Part shown: one piece after another, positions 35,750 through 45,697 of the stretch
Position numbering within the stretch: position 1 is the stretch's first letter
Layout of the letters: every line of letters begins with the position of its first letter
Notes under the pieces: generated by a model
The model's database searches: none
Told to the model about the DNA's origin: nothing
What the model saw: only the letters and a program-made list of their open reading frames with translations
Source: Shewanella fodinae
Lineage (GTDB): Bacteria; Pseudomonadota; Gammaproteobacteria; Enterobacterales; Shewanellaceae
Length of the DNA: 64,000 nt
Reading direction: 5' to 3'
Assembly: GCF_014651955.1 (NCBI RefSeq)
Contig: NZ_BMXW01000008.1
Coordinates: 43,589-107,588 of the forward strand
Translations under genes and position numbers: made by a program

Positions 35750-36328
35750 ATGAGTGGACAGACTAGTGATCAACAATTAGTTGAGCGCGTACAACGGGGC
35801 GATAAAAACGCATTTAACCTTTTGGTGCAGAAGTACCAAGGGAAAGTGATAAATCTGATTTCCCGCTATGTGAGAAATCAGGCCGATGTAGCAGACGTAG
35901 CGCAAGAAGCTTTTATTAAAGCCTATCGCGCGTTACCGAATTTCCGCGGTGAAAGTGCGTTTTATACTTGGTTGTACCGCATAGCCGTGAACACGGCGAA
36001 GAATCATCTGGTATCGCAAGGGCGCAGAGCGCCAGCTAACGATGTCGATGCCGATGAAGCAGAATATTATGATGGTAGTGATGCGTTAAAGGAGTTTGCG
36101 TCTCCTGAGCGGCTGATGTTATCGGATGAGATAAAAAAGGTTGTCTTCGAAACATTAGAGTCACTGCCCGAAGAGTTGAAGATGGCAATTTCTCTGCGGG
36201 AACTCGATGGTATGAGTTATGAGGATATTGCGAACGTGATGGATTGTCCGGTCGGTACTGTGAGATCACGGATTTTCCGGGCTCGTGAAGCCATCGACAA
36301 AAAGCTCCAGCCGTTGCTGGAAAGATGA
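35750..36328 (+). CDS. rpoE: RNA polymerase sigma-E factor
   Basis: ECF sigma factor for envelope stress. The 192-residue protein has region 2 (NLLVQKYQGKVINLISRYV, ADVAQEAFIKAYRALPNFRG) and region 4 (SLPEELKMAISLRELDGMSYEDIANVMDCPVGTVRSRIFRARE). It is first of rpoE-rseA-rseB-rseC and carries its own sigma-E-type promoter. Confidence 0.97.
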   Translation: MSGQTSDQQLVERVQRGDKNAFNLLVQKYQGKVINLISRYVRNQADVADVAQEAFIKAYRALPNFRGESAFYTWLYRIAVNTAKNHLVSQGRRAPANDVDADEAEYYDGSDALKEFASPERLMLSDEIKKVVFETLESLPEELKMAISLRELDGMSYEDIANVMDCPVGTVRSRIFRAREAIDKKLQPLLER

Positions 36329-36355
36329 CCCTTAAACTAACAGGTGAGTTGAGTA

Positions 36356-36955
36356 ATGGATAAATTAGGTCAGGAGTGGGTTTCCGCTGCAGTGGACGGT
36401 GAAGCCGGCCCTCAGGCTCTGGCAGATTTGGCCAGTGATAAATCTTCTCATGATAAATGGCGTAACTACCATCTTATCGGTGATGCCATGCGGGGTGAAT
36501 TGCCGCAGACACTGCAACTGGACCTGTCCGACAGTATTGCTGCCGCTCTGGAGCGGGAACCTGCCATTTTGGCACCTGTTGCGCAGCCTCAGGAATCGGT
36601 ATCGCGTCCGGCGAATGTGGTTCCCTTATTTAAACAGTTTGGTCAGTATGCGATTGCAGCCGCTGTAGCTCTGGTTGCTGTTGTTGGTGTACAGAACTAT
36701 TCGGGGTCAGGCAGCAGTGACGAAGCCGCTTCACCCGTGTTGATGACTCGACCATTAGTGGGCGGTGCGTCTCCCGTGAGTTATCAGGAAGGTGAGTTTC
36801 AGCAACAGCGTCCCGGTTATACTAATGAGCAATTGAATGAACAGCGTCGTCGTATCAACAGTTATATTCAGGACCACATGTTGCAACAGAGATTGAATGC
36901 TGGTGTGGTTATGGATAACAATAACGAGGTCGTTACTGTTCCGCTGAATCAATAA
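36356..36955 (+). CDS. rseA: Anti-sigma-E factor RseA
   Basis: A 199-residue single-span inner-membrane protein. The N-terminal cytoplasmic part (LGQEWVSAAVDGEAGPQALADLASD) binds sigma-E, the transmembrane helix is near residues 99-114, and the C-terminal periplasmic part is Gln-rich. DegS and RseP would cleave it on envelope stress. It lies 28 bases after rpoE. Confidence 0.95.
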   Translation: MDKLGQEWVSAAVDGEAGPQALADLASDKSSHDKWRNYHLIGDAMRGELPQTLQLDLSDSIAAALEREPAILAPVAQPQESVSRPANVVPLFKQFGQYAIAAAVALVAVVGVQNYSGSGSSDEAASPVLMTRPLVGGASPVSYQEGEFQQQRPGYTNEQLNEQRRRINSYIQDHMLQQRLNAGVVMDNNNEVVTVPLNQ

Positions 36956-36964
36956 GGAAGTCTT

Positions 36965-37897
36965 TTGCGCCTCATCCTGTTGGCTTTCCTGGCCTTTGCT
37001 CTGCCTGCGTTTGCGCAGGAACAACTCTCCGCTAAGGCTTGGCTCGAAAATATGAGTCAAGCCTTACGCGAAAAACAGTTCAAAATTTCCCTTATCCAGT
37101 TACAGGTCGATAGCATCCGGCCGCTGATCTATATCCATGGCAAAGTGGAAGGAAAAGAGGTGGCGTTTCTTGAACACCTCAATGGCCCTATTAAAAATGC
37201 AGTGCGTGTTGGTAATATTGTGACCTTTATTGAACATGACCAGCCTGCCTACAGCATGTTGGCTAATCGTATTCAAGGGGTTATTCCTGCGGCTTTTGCC
37301 GGCGATGTTGCCGAGTTGGAACAGGGCTATAATCTGGTTCTCGGTGGCCGTACACGTATAGCCGGACGTACCGGGCAAATGATCCGCCTCGTTCCTAATG
37401 ATGAGTATCGCTATGCATTCCAGGTTTGGATCGACACTGATACTTATTTGCCGTTACGTTATGACATGTTGTCACAAGACAAACAACTGCTGGAGCAGTT
37501 ATTGGTTATCGAATTGGTAGAAACCAAAACGCCAGCCCCCATTCTGGAAGAGGCTTATAAGCAAGAATGGCCTCCGGTGATGAGTCCATCAGAGCGTGAA
37601 GATGGGCAGAACTGGCAGTTTAACTGGCTTCCAGCCGGGTTTAAGGTGATTGTGCGAGATCATCATCGTTTGATAGGCACACACGAACCCGTTGAATATA
37701 TTGCGCTGACTGACGGCTTGAGCAATATTTCGATATACGTTGCACGGTCTGGTGATGCCCCCATACCAGAAGAGTTGATGACTCGTGATGGTATTTCGAT
37801 GGCGTCAGAACGGGTAGGAAACTTAGAAGTGGTTGCCGTGGGTAAAGTGCCAACGCAGACGCTGGTGCGTATCGCTTCTGGATTAAGACTCGATTGA
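36965..37897 (+). CDS. rseB: Sigma-E regulator RseB
   Basis: A 310-residue periplasmic protein that shields RseA from DegS and senses lipopolysaccharide intermediates. It has a signal peptide (LLAFLAFALPAFAQ), an N-terminal LolA-like domain and a C-terminal domain ending in TQTLVRIASGLRLD. The start is TTG with AAGGAAG six bases upstream. It follows rseA by 9 bases. Confidence 0.94.
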   Translation: MRLILLAFLAFALPAFAQEQLSAKAWLENMSQALREKQFKISLIQLQVDSIRPLIYIHGKVEGKEVAFLEHLNGPIKNAVRVGNIVTFIEHDQPAYSMLANRIQGVIPAAFAGDVAELEQGYNLVLGGRTRIAGRTGQMIRLVPNDEYRYAFQVWIDTDTYLPLRYDMLSQDKQLLEQLLVIELVETKTPAPILEEAYKQEWPPVMSPSEREDGQNWQFNWLPAGFKVIVRDHHRLIGTHEPVEYIALTDGLSNISIYVARSGDAPIPEELMTRDGISMASERVGNLEVVAVGKVPTQTLVRIASGLRLD

Positions 37898-37907
37898 GGA
37901 TCCGCTT

Positions 37908-38399
37908 ATGATGGAGCAGGTAGCTAAAGTCATTGGTTCTGATTCCGACGGTTGGGTAACCGTACAGGTGGAAATGAAAAGCGCCTGTAGCCATTGTTCT
38001 CAGGGCGAAAGTTGTGGCACATCGGCGGTTGCCAAAGCATTCAGCAGTAAGTTTCAGGTATTTTCTTTAGCGACGACAGAATCCTATCCTAATGGTACGC
38101 TGTTGCGTTTGGGGTTACCTGAAAGCGTGGTGTTGAAGGCCGCAGCTTTGGTCTATCTGTTACCGCTGATTGGCATGTTTGTCGGCGGCACCTTAGGTAA
38201 TATTCTGGCAACAGCGCTCGACACTAACCATGATGCGATAAGCCTACTGCTGGCGGTACTGGTGGCGGTGTTCGCCTGGTCTCTTGGCAAACGTCAGGCG
38301 CACGCGCTGGAAGCTACTGCGCAGCCGGTGATATTGGCCAATCTTGGGCGACCATTGGCAACGGAGAACGCTGATGCTAATGGTTGTTGTCATCCCTGA
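37908..38399 (+). CDS. rseC: SoxR-reducing/sigma-E-associated protein RseC
   Basis: A 163-residue inner-membrane protein with a cysteine cluster near residues 27-36 (CSHCSQGESCG) and two transmembrane helices (about 80-100 and 108-126). RseC is linked to SoxR reduction and redox control in the family. The C-terminus has a second Cys pair (NGCCHP). It is the last gene of the rpoE-rseABC group and precedes lepA by about 100 bases. Confidence 0.92.
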   Translation: MMEQVAKVIGSDSDGWVTVQVEMKSACSHCSQGESCGTSAVAKAFSSKFQVFSLATTESYPNGTLLRLGLPESVVLKAAALVYLLPLIGMFVGGTLGNILATALDTNHDAISLLLAVLVAVFAWSLGKRQAHALEATAQPVILANLGRPLATENADANGCCHP

Positions 38400-38507
38400 T
38401 GCCCCCTGGCGATATCGCCGATTCTGATTGGTATTGGTTCCGCGATCAGTTACAATTCCGCACCTTTAACTGACACATTTAACCAAGAGCTTAGTCACTG
38501 CAGCATG

Positions 38508-40298
38508 ATGAATCACATCAGAAACTTCTCGATTATTGCCCATATTGACCATGGTAAGTCCACGCTTTCCGACCGTTTGATCCAAGTTTGTGGTGGTCTG
38601 ACTGACCGCGAAATGGCGGAACAGGTATTGGACTCAATGGATCTTGAGCGGGAACGCGGGATCACCATTAAAGCCCAGAGCGTAACGCTAGAATACAAGG
38701 CTAAAGACGGTGAAACCTACCAGCTCAACTTCATTGATACGCCCGGGCATGTTGACTTTTCCTATGAAGTTTCCCGTTCATTGGCCGCTTGTGAAGGTGC
38801 ACTCTTGGTGGTTGACGCTGGGCAAGGCGTTGAAGCGCAGACGCTGGCGAACTGTTACACCGCGCTGGACATGAACCTAGATGTAGTGCCAGTGCTGAAT
38901 AAAATCGATTTGCCGCAGGCCGATCCTGATCGGGTTGCCGCTGAAATCGAAGATATTGTCGGTATTGAAGCCAAGAATGCTGTACGCTGTTCGGCCAAAA
39001 CCGGTGTCGGTGTAGATGAAGTGCTGGAGATGATAGTCGCACAAATCCCGTCACCCAAGGGCGCCCCTGAGGCACCGTTACAGGCATTGATCATCGACTC
39101 CTGGTTTGACTCTTACCTCGGCGTGGTGTCTTTGGTGCGCATCAAGAACGGCAGCCTGAAAAAGGGTGACAAGTTTAAGGTGATGTCTACGGGACAGAAC
39201 CATATTGCGGAGCGGGTTGGGATCTTTACCCCAAAACAAACAGATAAAGATGAGTTGAAAACCGGCGAAGTAGGTTTTGTTGTCGCGGGTATCAAGGAGA
39301 TCCACGGTGCCCCGGTAGGGGATACCTTAACACACGCTAAAAATGGTGCTGATAAACCACTGCCGGGCTTTAAAAAAGTTAAGCCGCAAGTGTACGCCGG
39401 GGTGTTTACTGTATCGACCGACGACTATGAAAGCTTCCGTGATGCACTGAACAAACTGAGTCTCAATGATGCGTCACTGCAATTCGAGCCAGAAACCTCT
39501 TCGGCTCTCGGTTTTGGGTTCCGTATAGGCTATCTTGGTCTGCTACATATGGAGATCATTCAGGAGCGTCTGGAACGTGAATATGACCTGGATCTGATCA
39601 CAACAGCACCGACAGTAGAGTATGAAGTGGTGATGACAAACGGTGATACCGTCTATGTAGATAACCCATCAGAACTACCACCGATTAATAATATTGAAGA
39701 AATTCATGAACCTATTGTTGAAGCCAACATTCTGGTACCGAAGGACTACTTAGGGAATGTGATTACCCTGTGTGTGGAAAAACGTGGTGTACAGAAAAAC
39801 ATGGTGTATCACGGCAATCAGGTGGCATTGACGTATCATATTCCCGCTGCTGAAGTGGTGATGGATTTCTTTGATAAACTGAAGTCCACCAGTCGAGGCT
39901 ATGCGTCACTGGAATATAATTTTGTGTATTTCCAACCGGCGGATATGGTGCGTTTGGATGTACTGATTAACGGCGACCGTGTTGACGCCTTGGCGATGAT
40001 CCTTCATCGCTCCAATATCCGCCACCGCGGTATTGCGTTGGTAGAAAAAATGAAAGAGCTGATCCCGCGGCAAATGTTTGATATTGCTATTCAAGCAGCG
40101 GTTGGTAGTCAGGTAGTCGCACGTTCAACTGTCAAAGCATTGCGTAAGGATGTGACTGCCAAATGTTATGGTGGTGACGTTTCCCGTAAGAAAAAACTGC
40201 TGCAGAAGCAGAAAGAAGGTAAAAAGCGGATGAAGCAATTGGGTAACGTTGAAGTGCCACAGGAAGCTTTCCTTGCGGTATTGAAACTCAACGAGTGA
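38508..40298 (+). CDS. lepA: Elongation factor 4 (LepA)
   Basis: Ribosome-binding translational GTPase, the back-translocase/initiation factor EF4. It is about 596 residues. G1 is [10 protein letters not shown]3 is DTPGHVD and G4 is NKIDLP. The LepA-specific C-terminal domain follows, ending [20 protein letters not shown]. An adjacent ATG at 38505 would add one Met; I chose 38508 to match the E. coli N-terminus. No strong SD is seen. Confidence 0.96.
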   Translation: MNHIRNFSIIAHIDHGKSTLSDRLIQVCGGLTDREMAEQVLDSMDLERERGITIKAQSVTLEYKAKDGETYQLNFIDTPGHVDFSYEVSRSLAACEGALLVVDAGQGVEAQTLANCYTALDMNLDVVPVLNKIDLPQADPDRVAAEIEDIVGIEAKNAVRCSAKTGVGVDEVLEMIVAQIPSPKGAPEAPLQALIIDSWFDSYLGVVSLVRIKNGSLKKGDKFKVMSTGQNHIAERVGIFTPKQTDKDELKTGEVGFVVAGIKEIHGAPVGDTLTHAKNGADKPLPGFKKVKPQVYAGVFTVSTDDYESFRDALNKLSLNDASLQFEPETSSALGFGFRIGYLGLLHMEIIQERLEREYDLDLITTAPTVEYEVVMTNGDTVYVDNPSELPPINNIEEIHEPIVEANILVPKDYLGNVITLCVEKRGVQKNMVYHGNQVALTYHIPAAEVVMDFFDKLKSTSRGYASLEYNFVYFQPADMVRLDVLINGDRVDALAMILHRSNIRHRGIALVEKMKELIPRQMFDIAIQAAVGSQVVARSTVKALRKDVTAKCYGGDVSRKKKLLQKQKEGKKRMKQLGNVEVPQEAFLAVLKLNE

Positions 40299-40335
40299 CC
40301 TCGGTATTGCTTTGCGGATAATATCGTTTGTCCTG

Positions 40336-40411
40336 GCGCCGCAATATGCGGCGCTTTGGTTAGTATGCCTGATGGGGGACTCCCCGGCCGCTGCAGGTAC
40401 ACTAACCAAAG
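40336..40411 (+). repeat. Long stem-loop structure between lepA and lepB
   Basis: A hairpin GCGCCGCA/TGCGGCGC (40336-40354) abuts a second structure. There CTTTGGTTAGT (40354-40364) pairs perfectly with ACTAACCAAAG (40401-40411). The stem continues past one A-C mismatch through six more pairs (40366-40371 with 40394-40399), so the stem is about 18 bp. Its loop contains a GGGG-ACT-CCCC hairpin. No U-run follows. An RNase III target or a repeat element is possible. Confidence 0.7.
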
Positions 40412-40440
40412 TTGACAGGAATGGTTTGTATTTATTGAAT
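40412..40440 (+). promoter_or_regulatory. Candidate promoter for lepB-rnc-era
   Basis: A perfect -35 TTGACA (40412-40417) is followed 17 bases later by TTGAAT (40435-40440), a 4/6 match to the -10. It starts immediately after the long stem-loop and is 24 bases before lepB. Confidence 0.5.
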
Positions 40441-40464
40441 TCAAGGCAGGAGTATAACTGACCC

Positions 40465-41376
40465 ATGGCAGCCTACTTTTCGATTTTCCTGGTTTTAGTT
40501 ACTTTGGTTACTGGCATCATTTGGGCGTTGGATGCTTGGCTGCTGGCGCCGAAACGCCGGGCACGTTTAGCGTTAGCTGAAGCGCAGGGCGAATTGCCGG
40601 AACCAGCCAAAGCGCAGATGTTACAAGAACCTGCATTTGTCGAAACCGCGAAATCTATATTTCCGGTTATCGCGTTCGTGATGATCTTGCGCTCTTTTCT
40701 GTACGAGCCTTTTCAAATCCCATCTGGCTCGATGATGCCGACGCTGTTAGTAGGCGATTTTATTCTGGTTGAAAAGTTTGCCTACGGCCTTAAAGACCCA
40801 GTATGGCGTACCAAAATGATCAGTACTGGAGAGCCAAAGCGAGGCGATATTATTGTCTTTAAATACCCCAAAGATGAGTCCATTGACTACATCAAACGGG
40901 TGGTTGGTTTACCCGGTGATCGTATTATTTACCGCAATAAACAGCTGTATATTCAGGAGGCTTGCCAGCAGCAGAGTCCATGTCCTGAACCGCGGTTGGT
41001 TGCCCGAGCTGAGGTGAATCGTGGTGAATTTAGTTTAGATGGTGTGCCGCAGATCCGTTATCGCGAGCAATTAGGGGATGTGACGCACGATATTCTTATT
41101 GATCCGGCGCGTGGTGAGCCAACCGCATTTTATTTCCGTGACGGTGATTTACCTGCTGGAGAGTTTGTTGTGCCTCAAGGTGAGTATTTTGCCATGGGCG
41201 ATAACCGTGATAACAGCACTGACAGCCGCTTCTGGGGCTTTGTTCCTGAAAAGAATCTGGTTGGGCGTGCCGTATGTATCTGGATAAGCTTTGAGTTCGA
41301 TCGTAAGCCGGATGACTTTTTGCCAACCTGGATCCCGACCGGTGTGCGTTTTAACCGTGTTGGGGGCTTACAGTGA
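40465..41376 (+). CDS. lepB: Signal peptidase I
   Basis: Inner-membrane serine protease that removes signal peptides. The 303-residue protein has two N-terminal transmembrane segments (about 3-25 and 64-78), the catalytic Ser 89 in PSGSMMPT, the general-base Lys 144 in [11 protein letters not shown], and [14 protein letters not shown]. The gene lies in the lepA-lepB-rnc-era order of E. coli and overlaps rnc by one base. Confidence 0.96.
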   Translation: MAAYFSIFLVLVTLVTGIIWALDAWLLAPKRRARLALAEAQGELPEPAKAQMLQEPAFVETAKSIFPVIAFVMILRSFLYEPFQIPSGSMMPTLLVGDFILVEKFAYGLKDPVWRTKMISTGEPKRGDIIVFKYPKDESIDYIKRVVGLPGDRIIYRNKQLYIQEACQQQSPCPEPRLVARAEVNRGEFSLDGVPQIRYREQLGDVTHDILIDPARGEPTAFYFRDGDLPAGEFVVPQGEYFAMGDNRDNSTDSRFWGFVPEKNLVGRAVCIWISFEFDRKPDDFLPTWIPTGVRFNRVGGLQ

Positions 41377-42059
41377 TGGAACCTATCAAGAATCTTCCCA
41401 GATTGTGTCGAACACTTGGCTATGAGTTTAAAGATCTGTCATTACTGGAACAGGCGCTGACGCATCGCAGCGCTGCCAACAAACATAACGAACGTCTGGA
41501 GTTTCTCGGTGACTCCATCCTGTCAGTGGTGATTTCCGACAAACTGTTTCACCAGTTTCCGAAGGTGACTGAAGGTGATCTCAGCCGTATGCGGGCCACA
41601 TTAGTCCGTGGCGATACATTGGCCAAAATGGCGAAAGAGTTCAAACTGGGCGATTATCTAACATTAGGCCCAGGTGAGTTGAAAAGCGGTGGCTTCCGAC
41701 GCGAGTCCATTCTCGCGGATGCTGTAGAAGCGATTATCGGCGCTATTTATCTGGATTCTGATCTGGAAGTCGTGCGAGGGTTATTGCTTGGCTGGTATGA
41801 ACAGCGTTTGCTGATGATTAAACCGGGGGAAGGGCAGAAGGATGCCAAGACCCAACTGCAAGAGTTGCTGCAGGGCCATAAAAAGCCGTTACCGGAATAT
41901 TTGGTGCTGAAGGTCGAAGGCGAAGCGCATGATCAGACCTTTACTGTTGAGTGTCGGGTGGCTGAATTGTCTGTAGCGGTGACCGGTACTGGCAGTTCAC
42001 GACGCAAGGCTGAGCAGCAGGCCGCAGCCCAGGTGCTGGAGTTAATGAAACATGAGTAA
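41376..42059 (+). CDS. rnc: Ribonuclease III
   Basis: Double-strand-specific endonuclease for rRNA processing and mRNA regulation. The 227-residue protein has the signature [13 protein letters not shown] with its acidic active-site residues, [15 protein letters not shown], and a C-terminal dsRNA-binding domain ([20 protein letters not shown] to the end). The ATG at 41376 overlaps the lepB stop (TGATG). It overlaps era by 8 bases. Confidence 0.97.
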   Translation: MEPIKNLPRLCRTLGYEFKDLSLLEQALTHRSAANKHNERLEFLGDSILSVVISDKLFHQFPKVTEGDLSRMRATLVRGDTLAKMAKEFKLGDYLTLGPGELKSGGFRRESILADAVEAIIGAIYLDSDLEVVRGLLLGWYEQRLLMIKPGEGQKDAKTQLQELLQGHKKPLPEYLVLKVEGEAHDQTFTVECRVAELSVAVTGTGSSRRKAEQQAAAQVLELMKHE

Positions 42060-43038
42060 ACCCCCACAAGTGCCACAACAGGAACCGAGCCTGGATGAGT
42101 TACTGGCAAAGTTGCAACAGCCGCAAGCCCAGCATTTTGATAAAACCTACTGTGGCATGGTGGCAATTGTCGGCCGTCCTAATGTGGGTAAGTCCACATT
42201 ATTGAATCGGCTGCTGGGGCAGAAGGTCAGTATCACTTCCCGCAAACCGCAAACGACACGGCACCGGATTATGGGGATCCATACTGAGGGTGATTCTCAG
42301 GTGGTTTTTATCGATACGCCAGGGCTGCATATGGAAGAGAAGCGGGCTATCAACCGCTTGATGAACCGTGCGGCTGCTAGCTCAATTGCTGATGTGTGCA
42401 TGGTGATCTTTGTGGTCGATGGTTTGAGCTGGACCGCCGATGATGAAATGGTGTTGAACAAATTACGGCGTGGTGCCGATGAGCGTAAAACTATTCTGGC
42501 CGTTAACAAAGTCGACCACATTAAAGACAAAGAAGCGCTGTTCCCGCATTTGCAGGAACTGGCTCAAAAATTCCCGTTTGATGACATAGTGCCGATTTCC
42601 GCCAAGTCAGGTACCAATGTTGGCAAATTGATGTCGCTGGCGCGCCAGAGTTTGCCTGAGAGTGTGCATTTTTTCCCCGAGGACTACATTACTGACCGTT
42701 CACAGCGGTTTATGGCGTCGGAGATTGTGCGCGAGAAACTGATGCGTTATCTGGGGGATGAACTTCCCTATGATGCCACGGTTGAAATCGAACAGTTCAA
42801 AATGATGGAAAATGGTGTCTACCAGATTAACGCCTTGATCCTGGTTGAACGTGAAGGACAAAAGCGCATGGTGATTGGTAAAAACGGTGAACGTATCCGT
42901 ACTATTGCGACTGAATCCCGTTTAGATATGGAAAAACTCTTTGAGAATAAAGTGTTTCTTGAAGTATGGGTGAAAGTGAAATCCGGTTGGGCGGATGATG
43001 AACGGGCACTTCGTAGTCTGGGATATGGCGACGATTGA
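42052..43038 (+). CDS. era: GTPase Era
   Basis: GTPase that binds 16S rRNA near its 3' end and assists 30S assembly. The 328-residue protein has G1 [10 protein letters not shown]3 DTPG, G4 NKVD and the C-terminal KH domain with [12 protein letters not shown]. An N-terminal extension of about 35 residues rich in Gln and Pro ([22 protein letters not shown]) precedes the GTPase domain, absent from E. coli Era (301 residues). It overlaps rnc by 8 bases, so translation is coupled. Confidence 0.96.
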   Translation: MSKPPQVPQQEPSLDELLAKLQQPQAQHFDKTYCGMVAIVGRPNVGKSTLLNRLLGQKVSITSRKPQTTRHRIMGIHTEGDSQVVFIDTPGLHMEEKRAINRLMNRAAASSIADVCMVIFVVDGLSWTADDEMVLNKLRRGADERKTILAVNKVDHIKDKEALFPHLQELAQKFPFDDIVPISAKSGTNVGKLMSLARQSLPESVHFFPEDYITDRSQRFMASEIVREKLMRYLGDELPYDATVEIEQFKMMENGVYQINALILVEREGQKRMVIGKNGERIRTIATESRLDMEKLFENKVFLEVWVKVKSGWADDERALRSLGYGDD

Positions 43039-43044
43039 CCTTTT

Positions 43045-43725
43045 ATGTATCGGGGATATGTGCTGCATGCTAAACCTTATCAAGAAAACAGTGCACTGCT
43101 GAAACTGTTGGTTGATGGTTTAGGAAGAGTTGATGCCGTTGCCAGATTAGGTAGTGGCAAACGCTCACTGAAGAGCATAGTGCAGCCATTTCAACCTCTG
43201 CTATTTGCATTATCTGGCCGAAGCGAACTGCGTAACCTAAATCAGATTGAAACTGCTTCCCCAGCGGTACCTCTGAGTGGGGATGCGTTATATTCGGCAA
43301 TCTATCTTAACGAATTGCTGGTTAGAGCGTTGGCTCAGGTACAAAGCGGCGAATCTCTATTTATGCCCTATCATCAAACATTGATAGCGCTGGCACGCGA
43401 ATTCAGTCAAACACCACTGCGCTTTTTTGAGCTGACGTTACTGGAAGAGCTGGGTTGTATGCCATCGCTGACCCATGATGCCAATGGGATAGCATTGGAC
43501 GCAGCTCAGCTATATCGCTGGTTGCCTGAATCGGGTTTTTTACCGGGCGATGGCGTGTTCCCAGGACGGGTGTTGCTAGCACTTGCGGCCAGAGAACTTG
43601 ATGCCGCAGACTGGTCATATGCCAAGCGCTTAACCCGAGTATTGTTGCAACCAGTGGTAGGTGAGCGGCCACTGCTGAGCCGACAGTTGTTCAGCAACAG
43701 AGCATTACCGAAGAATCAAGAATAA
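43045..43725 (+). CDS. recO: DNA repair protein RecO
   Basis: RecFOR-pathway mediator that loads RecA and anneals ssDNA. The 226-residue protein opens with the OB-fold YRGYVLHAKPYQENSALLKLL and continues through the helical domain. It follows era by 6 bases, the same era-recO-pdxJ-acpS order as E. coli. No zinc-finger cysteines are seen, consistent with enterobacterial-type RecO. Confidence 0.94.
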   Translation: MYRGYVLHAKPYQENSALLKLLVDGLGRVDAVARLGSGKRSLKSIVQPFQPLLFALSGRSELRNLNQIETASPAVPLSGDALYSAIYLNELLVRALAQVQSGESLFMPYHQTLIALAREFSQTPLRFFELTLLEELGCMPSLTHDANGIALDAAQLYRWLPESGFLPGDGVFPGRVLLALAARELDAADWSYAKRLTRVLLQPVVGERPLLSRQLFSNRALPKNQE

Positions 43726-43767
43726 CAGATGCTAATGGCATAGCATTGTGATCAGGAGTGAAAGGTT

Positions 43768-44505
43768 ATGGGAAGAATTCTGTTAGGCGTTAATATTGAC
43801 CATATCGCCACGCTGCGTAATGCCCGCGGTACGGATTTCCCGGATCCGGTACATGCTGCGGCAGTCGCGGAACACGCCGGGGCCGAAGGCATTACCGTCC
43901 ATCTGCGGGAAGATCGCCGTCATATTAAAGATCGCGATATTTATCTGCTGGCAAAAACCTTACAGACGCGCATGAATCTTGAGATGGCTGTTACCGAAGA
44001 GATGCTGGCAATCGCCTGTGATATTAAGCCGCCACATTGTTGTCTGGTCCCAGAAAAACGCGAAGAACTGACCACTGAAGGTGGGTTGGATGTTGCTGGA
44101 CAGCTAGATAAGATGAGTGCGGCGGTGCGGCGGTTAAACGAGGCGGGTATCTGTGTGTCACTATTTATCGATGCTGATAAACGGCAGATTGATGCTGCTG
44201 TCGCCGTTGGAGCGCCGGTGATAGAGATCCATACCGGGCATTACGCCGATGCAAAAACGGCAACAGAAGCCAACAATGAACTGCGCCGGATAAGCGACAT
44301 GGCGGCTTATGCGCACAGTAAAGGGTTGGTAGTGAATGCCGGGCACGGCCTGCATTATCACAATGTGAAGCCTATTGCTGCTATCCCAGAATTGTATGAG
44401 CTGAACATCGGTCATGCCATTATTGCTAGAGCGGCCATTGATGGTTTGGCTAAGGCTGTCACTGATATGAAACAACTGATGTTGGAAGGGCGCAGAGGCG
44501 AATAA
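43768..44505 (+). CDS. pdxJ: Pyridoxine 5'-phosphate synthase
   Basis: Condenses 1-deoxyxylulose 5-phosphate with 3-amino-2-oxopropyl phosphate to make PNP in vitamin B6 synthesis. The 245-residue TIM barrel has the N-terminal [29 protein letters not shown] and the phosphate loop near [10 protein letters not shown]. Its stop overlaps the acpS start by one base. Confidence 0.97.
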   Translation: MGRILLGVNIDHIATLRNARGTDFPDPVHAAAVAEHAGAEGITVHLREDRRHIKDRDIYLLAKTLQTRMNLEMAVTEEMLAIACDIKPPHCCLVPEKREELTTEGGLDVAGQLDKMSAAVRRLNEAGICVSLFIDADKRQIDAAVAVGAPVIEIHTGHYADAKTATEANNELRRISDMAAYAHSKGLVVNAGHGLHYHNVKPIAAIPELYELNIGHAIIARAAIDGLAKAVTDMKQLMLEGRRGE

Positions 44506-44882
44506 TGGCAATTTTGGGACTGGGGACGGATATTGTCGAGATTAGCCGCTTCAGTGACATGTCGGCAGCGGCGTTGCAGCGTTTGGCGGCACGGGTGCTG
44601 ACCCCTGTCGAGCTGCAACAATTCAGTGCTCACAAACAACCCGCGCGTTTTCTTGCGAAGCGTTTTGCTGCCAAAGAAGCTGCCGCCAAAGCGTTGGGCA
44701 CTGGTATTGGTCGCGGCGTCTCATTTCAGCATCTACAAGTATCCAACAATGGCGCTGGTGCGCCGCAGCTCAGTTTATCTGATGGTGCGGCGGCACAGTT
44801 ACAGTTATTGGGTGCGACAACAGCGTTGCTTTCTATTGCGGATGAACGCCACTACGCGGTTGCTACTGTGATCCTGAGTTAA
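44505..44882 (+). CDS. acpS: Holo-[acyl-carrier-protein] synthase
   Basis: Transfers 4'-phosphopantetheine from CoA to apo-ACP. The 125-residue protein has the magnesium-binding GLGTDIVEISRF at the N-terminus and FLAKRFAAKEAAAKALGTGI. It is the last gene of the long rpoE-to-acpS rightward block and is followed by a hairpin. Confidence 0.96.
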   Translation: MAILGLGTDIVEISRFSDMSAAALQRLAARVLTPVELQQFSAHKQPARFLAKRFAAKEAAAKALGTGIGRGVSFQHLQVSNNGAGAPQLSLSDGAAAQLQLLGATTALLSIADERHYAVATVILS

Positions 44883-44898
44883 TAAACTCACTATCGAC

Positions 44899-44931
44899 AA
44901 TTAACAAAGGGCCTAGAGGCCCTTGTTAATT
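44899..44931. terminator. Hairpin between converging acpS and deaminase genes
   Basis: AATTAACAA (left) with GGGCCT, and AGGCCC with TTGTTAATT (right), make a long stem with one bulged A and a 2-base loop. It lacks a strong U-run but ends both converging transcripts by position. Confidence 0.65.
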
Positions 44932-44940
44932 GGGCAAGTG

Positions 44941-45543
44941 TCAATCCGCACCGTTATACAGTTGTCCACCATTAGCCACATAGCTTTCAAGCACTGCGCG
45001 CCCCTCTGCCTGTAACAGCTGGCGTTGTACTTGAACACCCGCATTTTGCAGGTAGTCATATGAGCTCTCAAAAACTGGACCTTCATCAAAGCCTATGGCT
45101 CTGGCATCATCGCCGGTGGCGGCACACACTAGGCGTTTTACACCTGACCATAATACGGCGCCCATACACATGGCACAGGGCTCACAGGAGGTAAACAATT
45201 CGTACTCTTCCGCAAGCCCGAGGCTGAATTGTTGCAAACGCTGTTCTCCGAACATAATGGCCAGTACTTCTCCGTGCAGGGTCGAATTATTTTGTGGCAC
45301 CACCTGATTAACGCCCACGCTCAGTAACAGTCCTGATTGCCGATGGACAATGATGCTGGCGAATGGACCACCGGTTTTGCGTCTAACATTTTCTTGGGCC
45401 AGCGCCAGTGTTAACGCCATTTTTTCCTGATCTGATGTTAATGGACGTTGCCACTCCACCCGCTCGTTTATCCACTCCGGTAGATGGATGCTGACAGTGG
45501 TTACCGGAGACTGAGAAAAAATGTGGGAATGCGAACCACACAT
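44941..45543 (-). CDS. Cytidine/deoxycytidylate-type nucleoside deaminase
   Basis: A 200-residue zinc deaminase-fold protein. The zinc/proton motif is HGEVLAI (near residues 98-104) with the ligand pair in SCEPCAMCMGAVLW (about 124-135). The arrangement resembles guanine deaminase and related purine or tRNA deaminases more than cytidine deaminase. An N-terminal extension of about 40 residues precedes the core. The substrate cannot be assigned. Confidence 0.82.
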   Translation of the reverse strand: MCGSHSHIFSQSPVTTVSIHLPEWINERVEWQRPLTSDQEKMALTLALAQENVRRKTGGPFASIIVHRQSGLLLSVGVNQVVPQNNSTLHGEVLAIMFGEQRLQQFSLGLAEEYELFTSCEPCAMCMGAVLWSGVKRLVCAATGDDARAIGFDEGPVFESSYDYLQNAGVQVQRQLLQAEGRAVLESYVANGGQLYNGAD

Positions 45544-45697
45544 GTTATTACCTCTAACTATCGTTCAGCCGCCCAGTTTAACATGCAGCCAAGCCTGGTA
45601 AAGCGCGGGCGGATTATTTCCTGTTTCACTTTGCTTTAGTTAGAGGATTACCGCTATGGTATATATCACGGCTAAATAATAAATCGGCAGGTGATGG

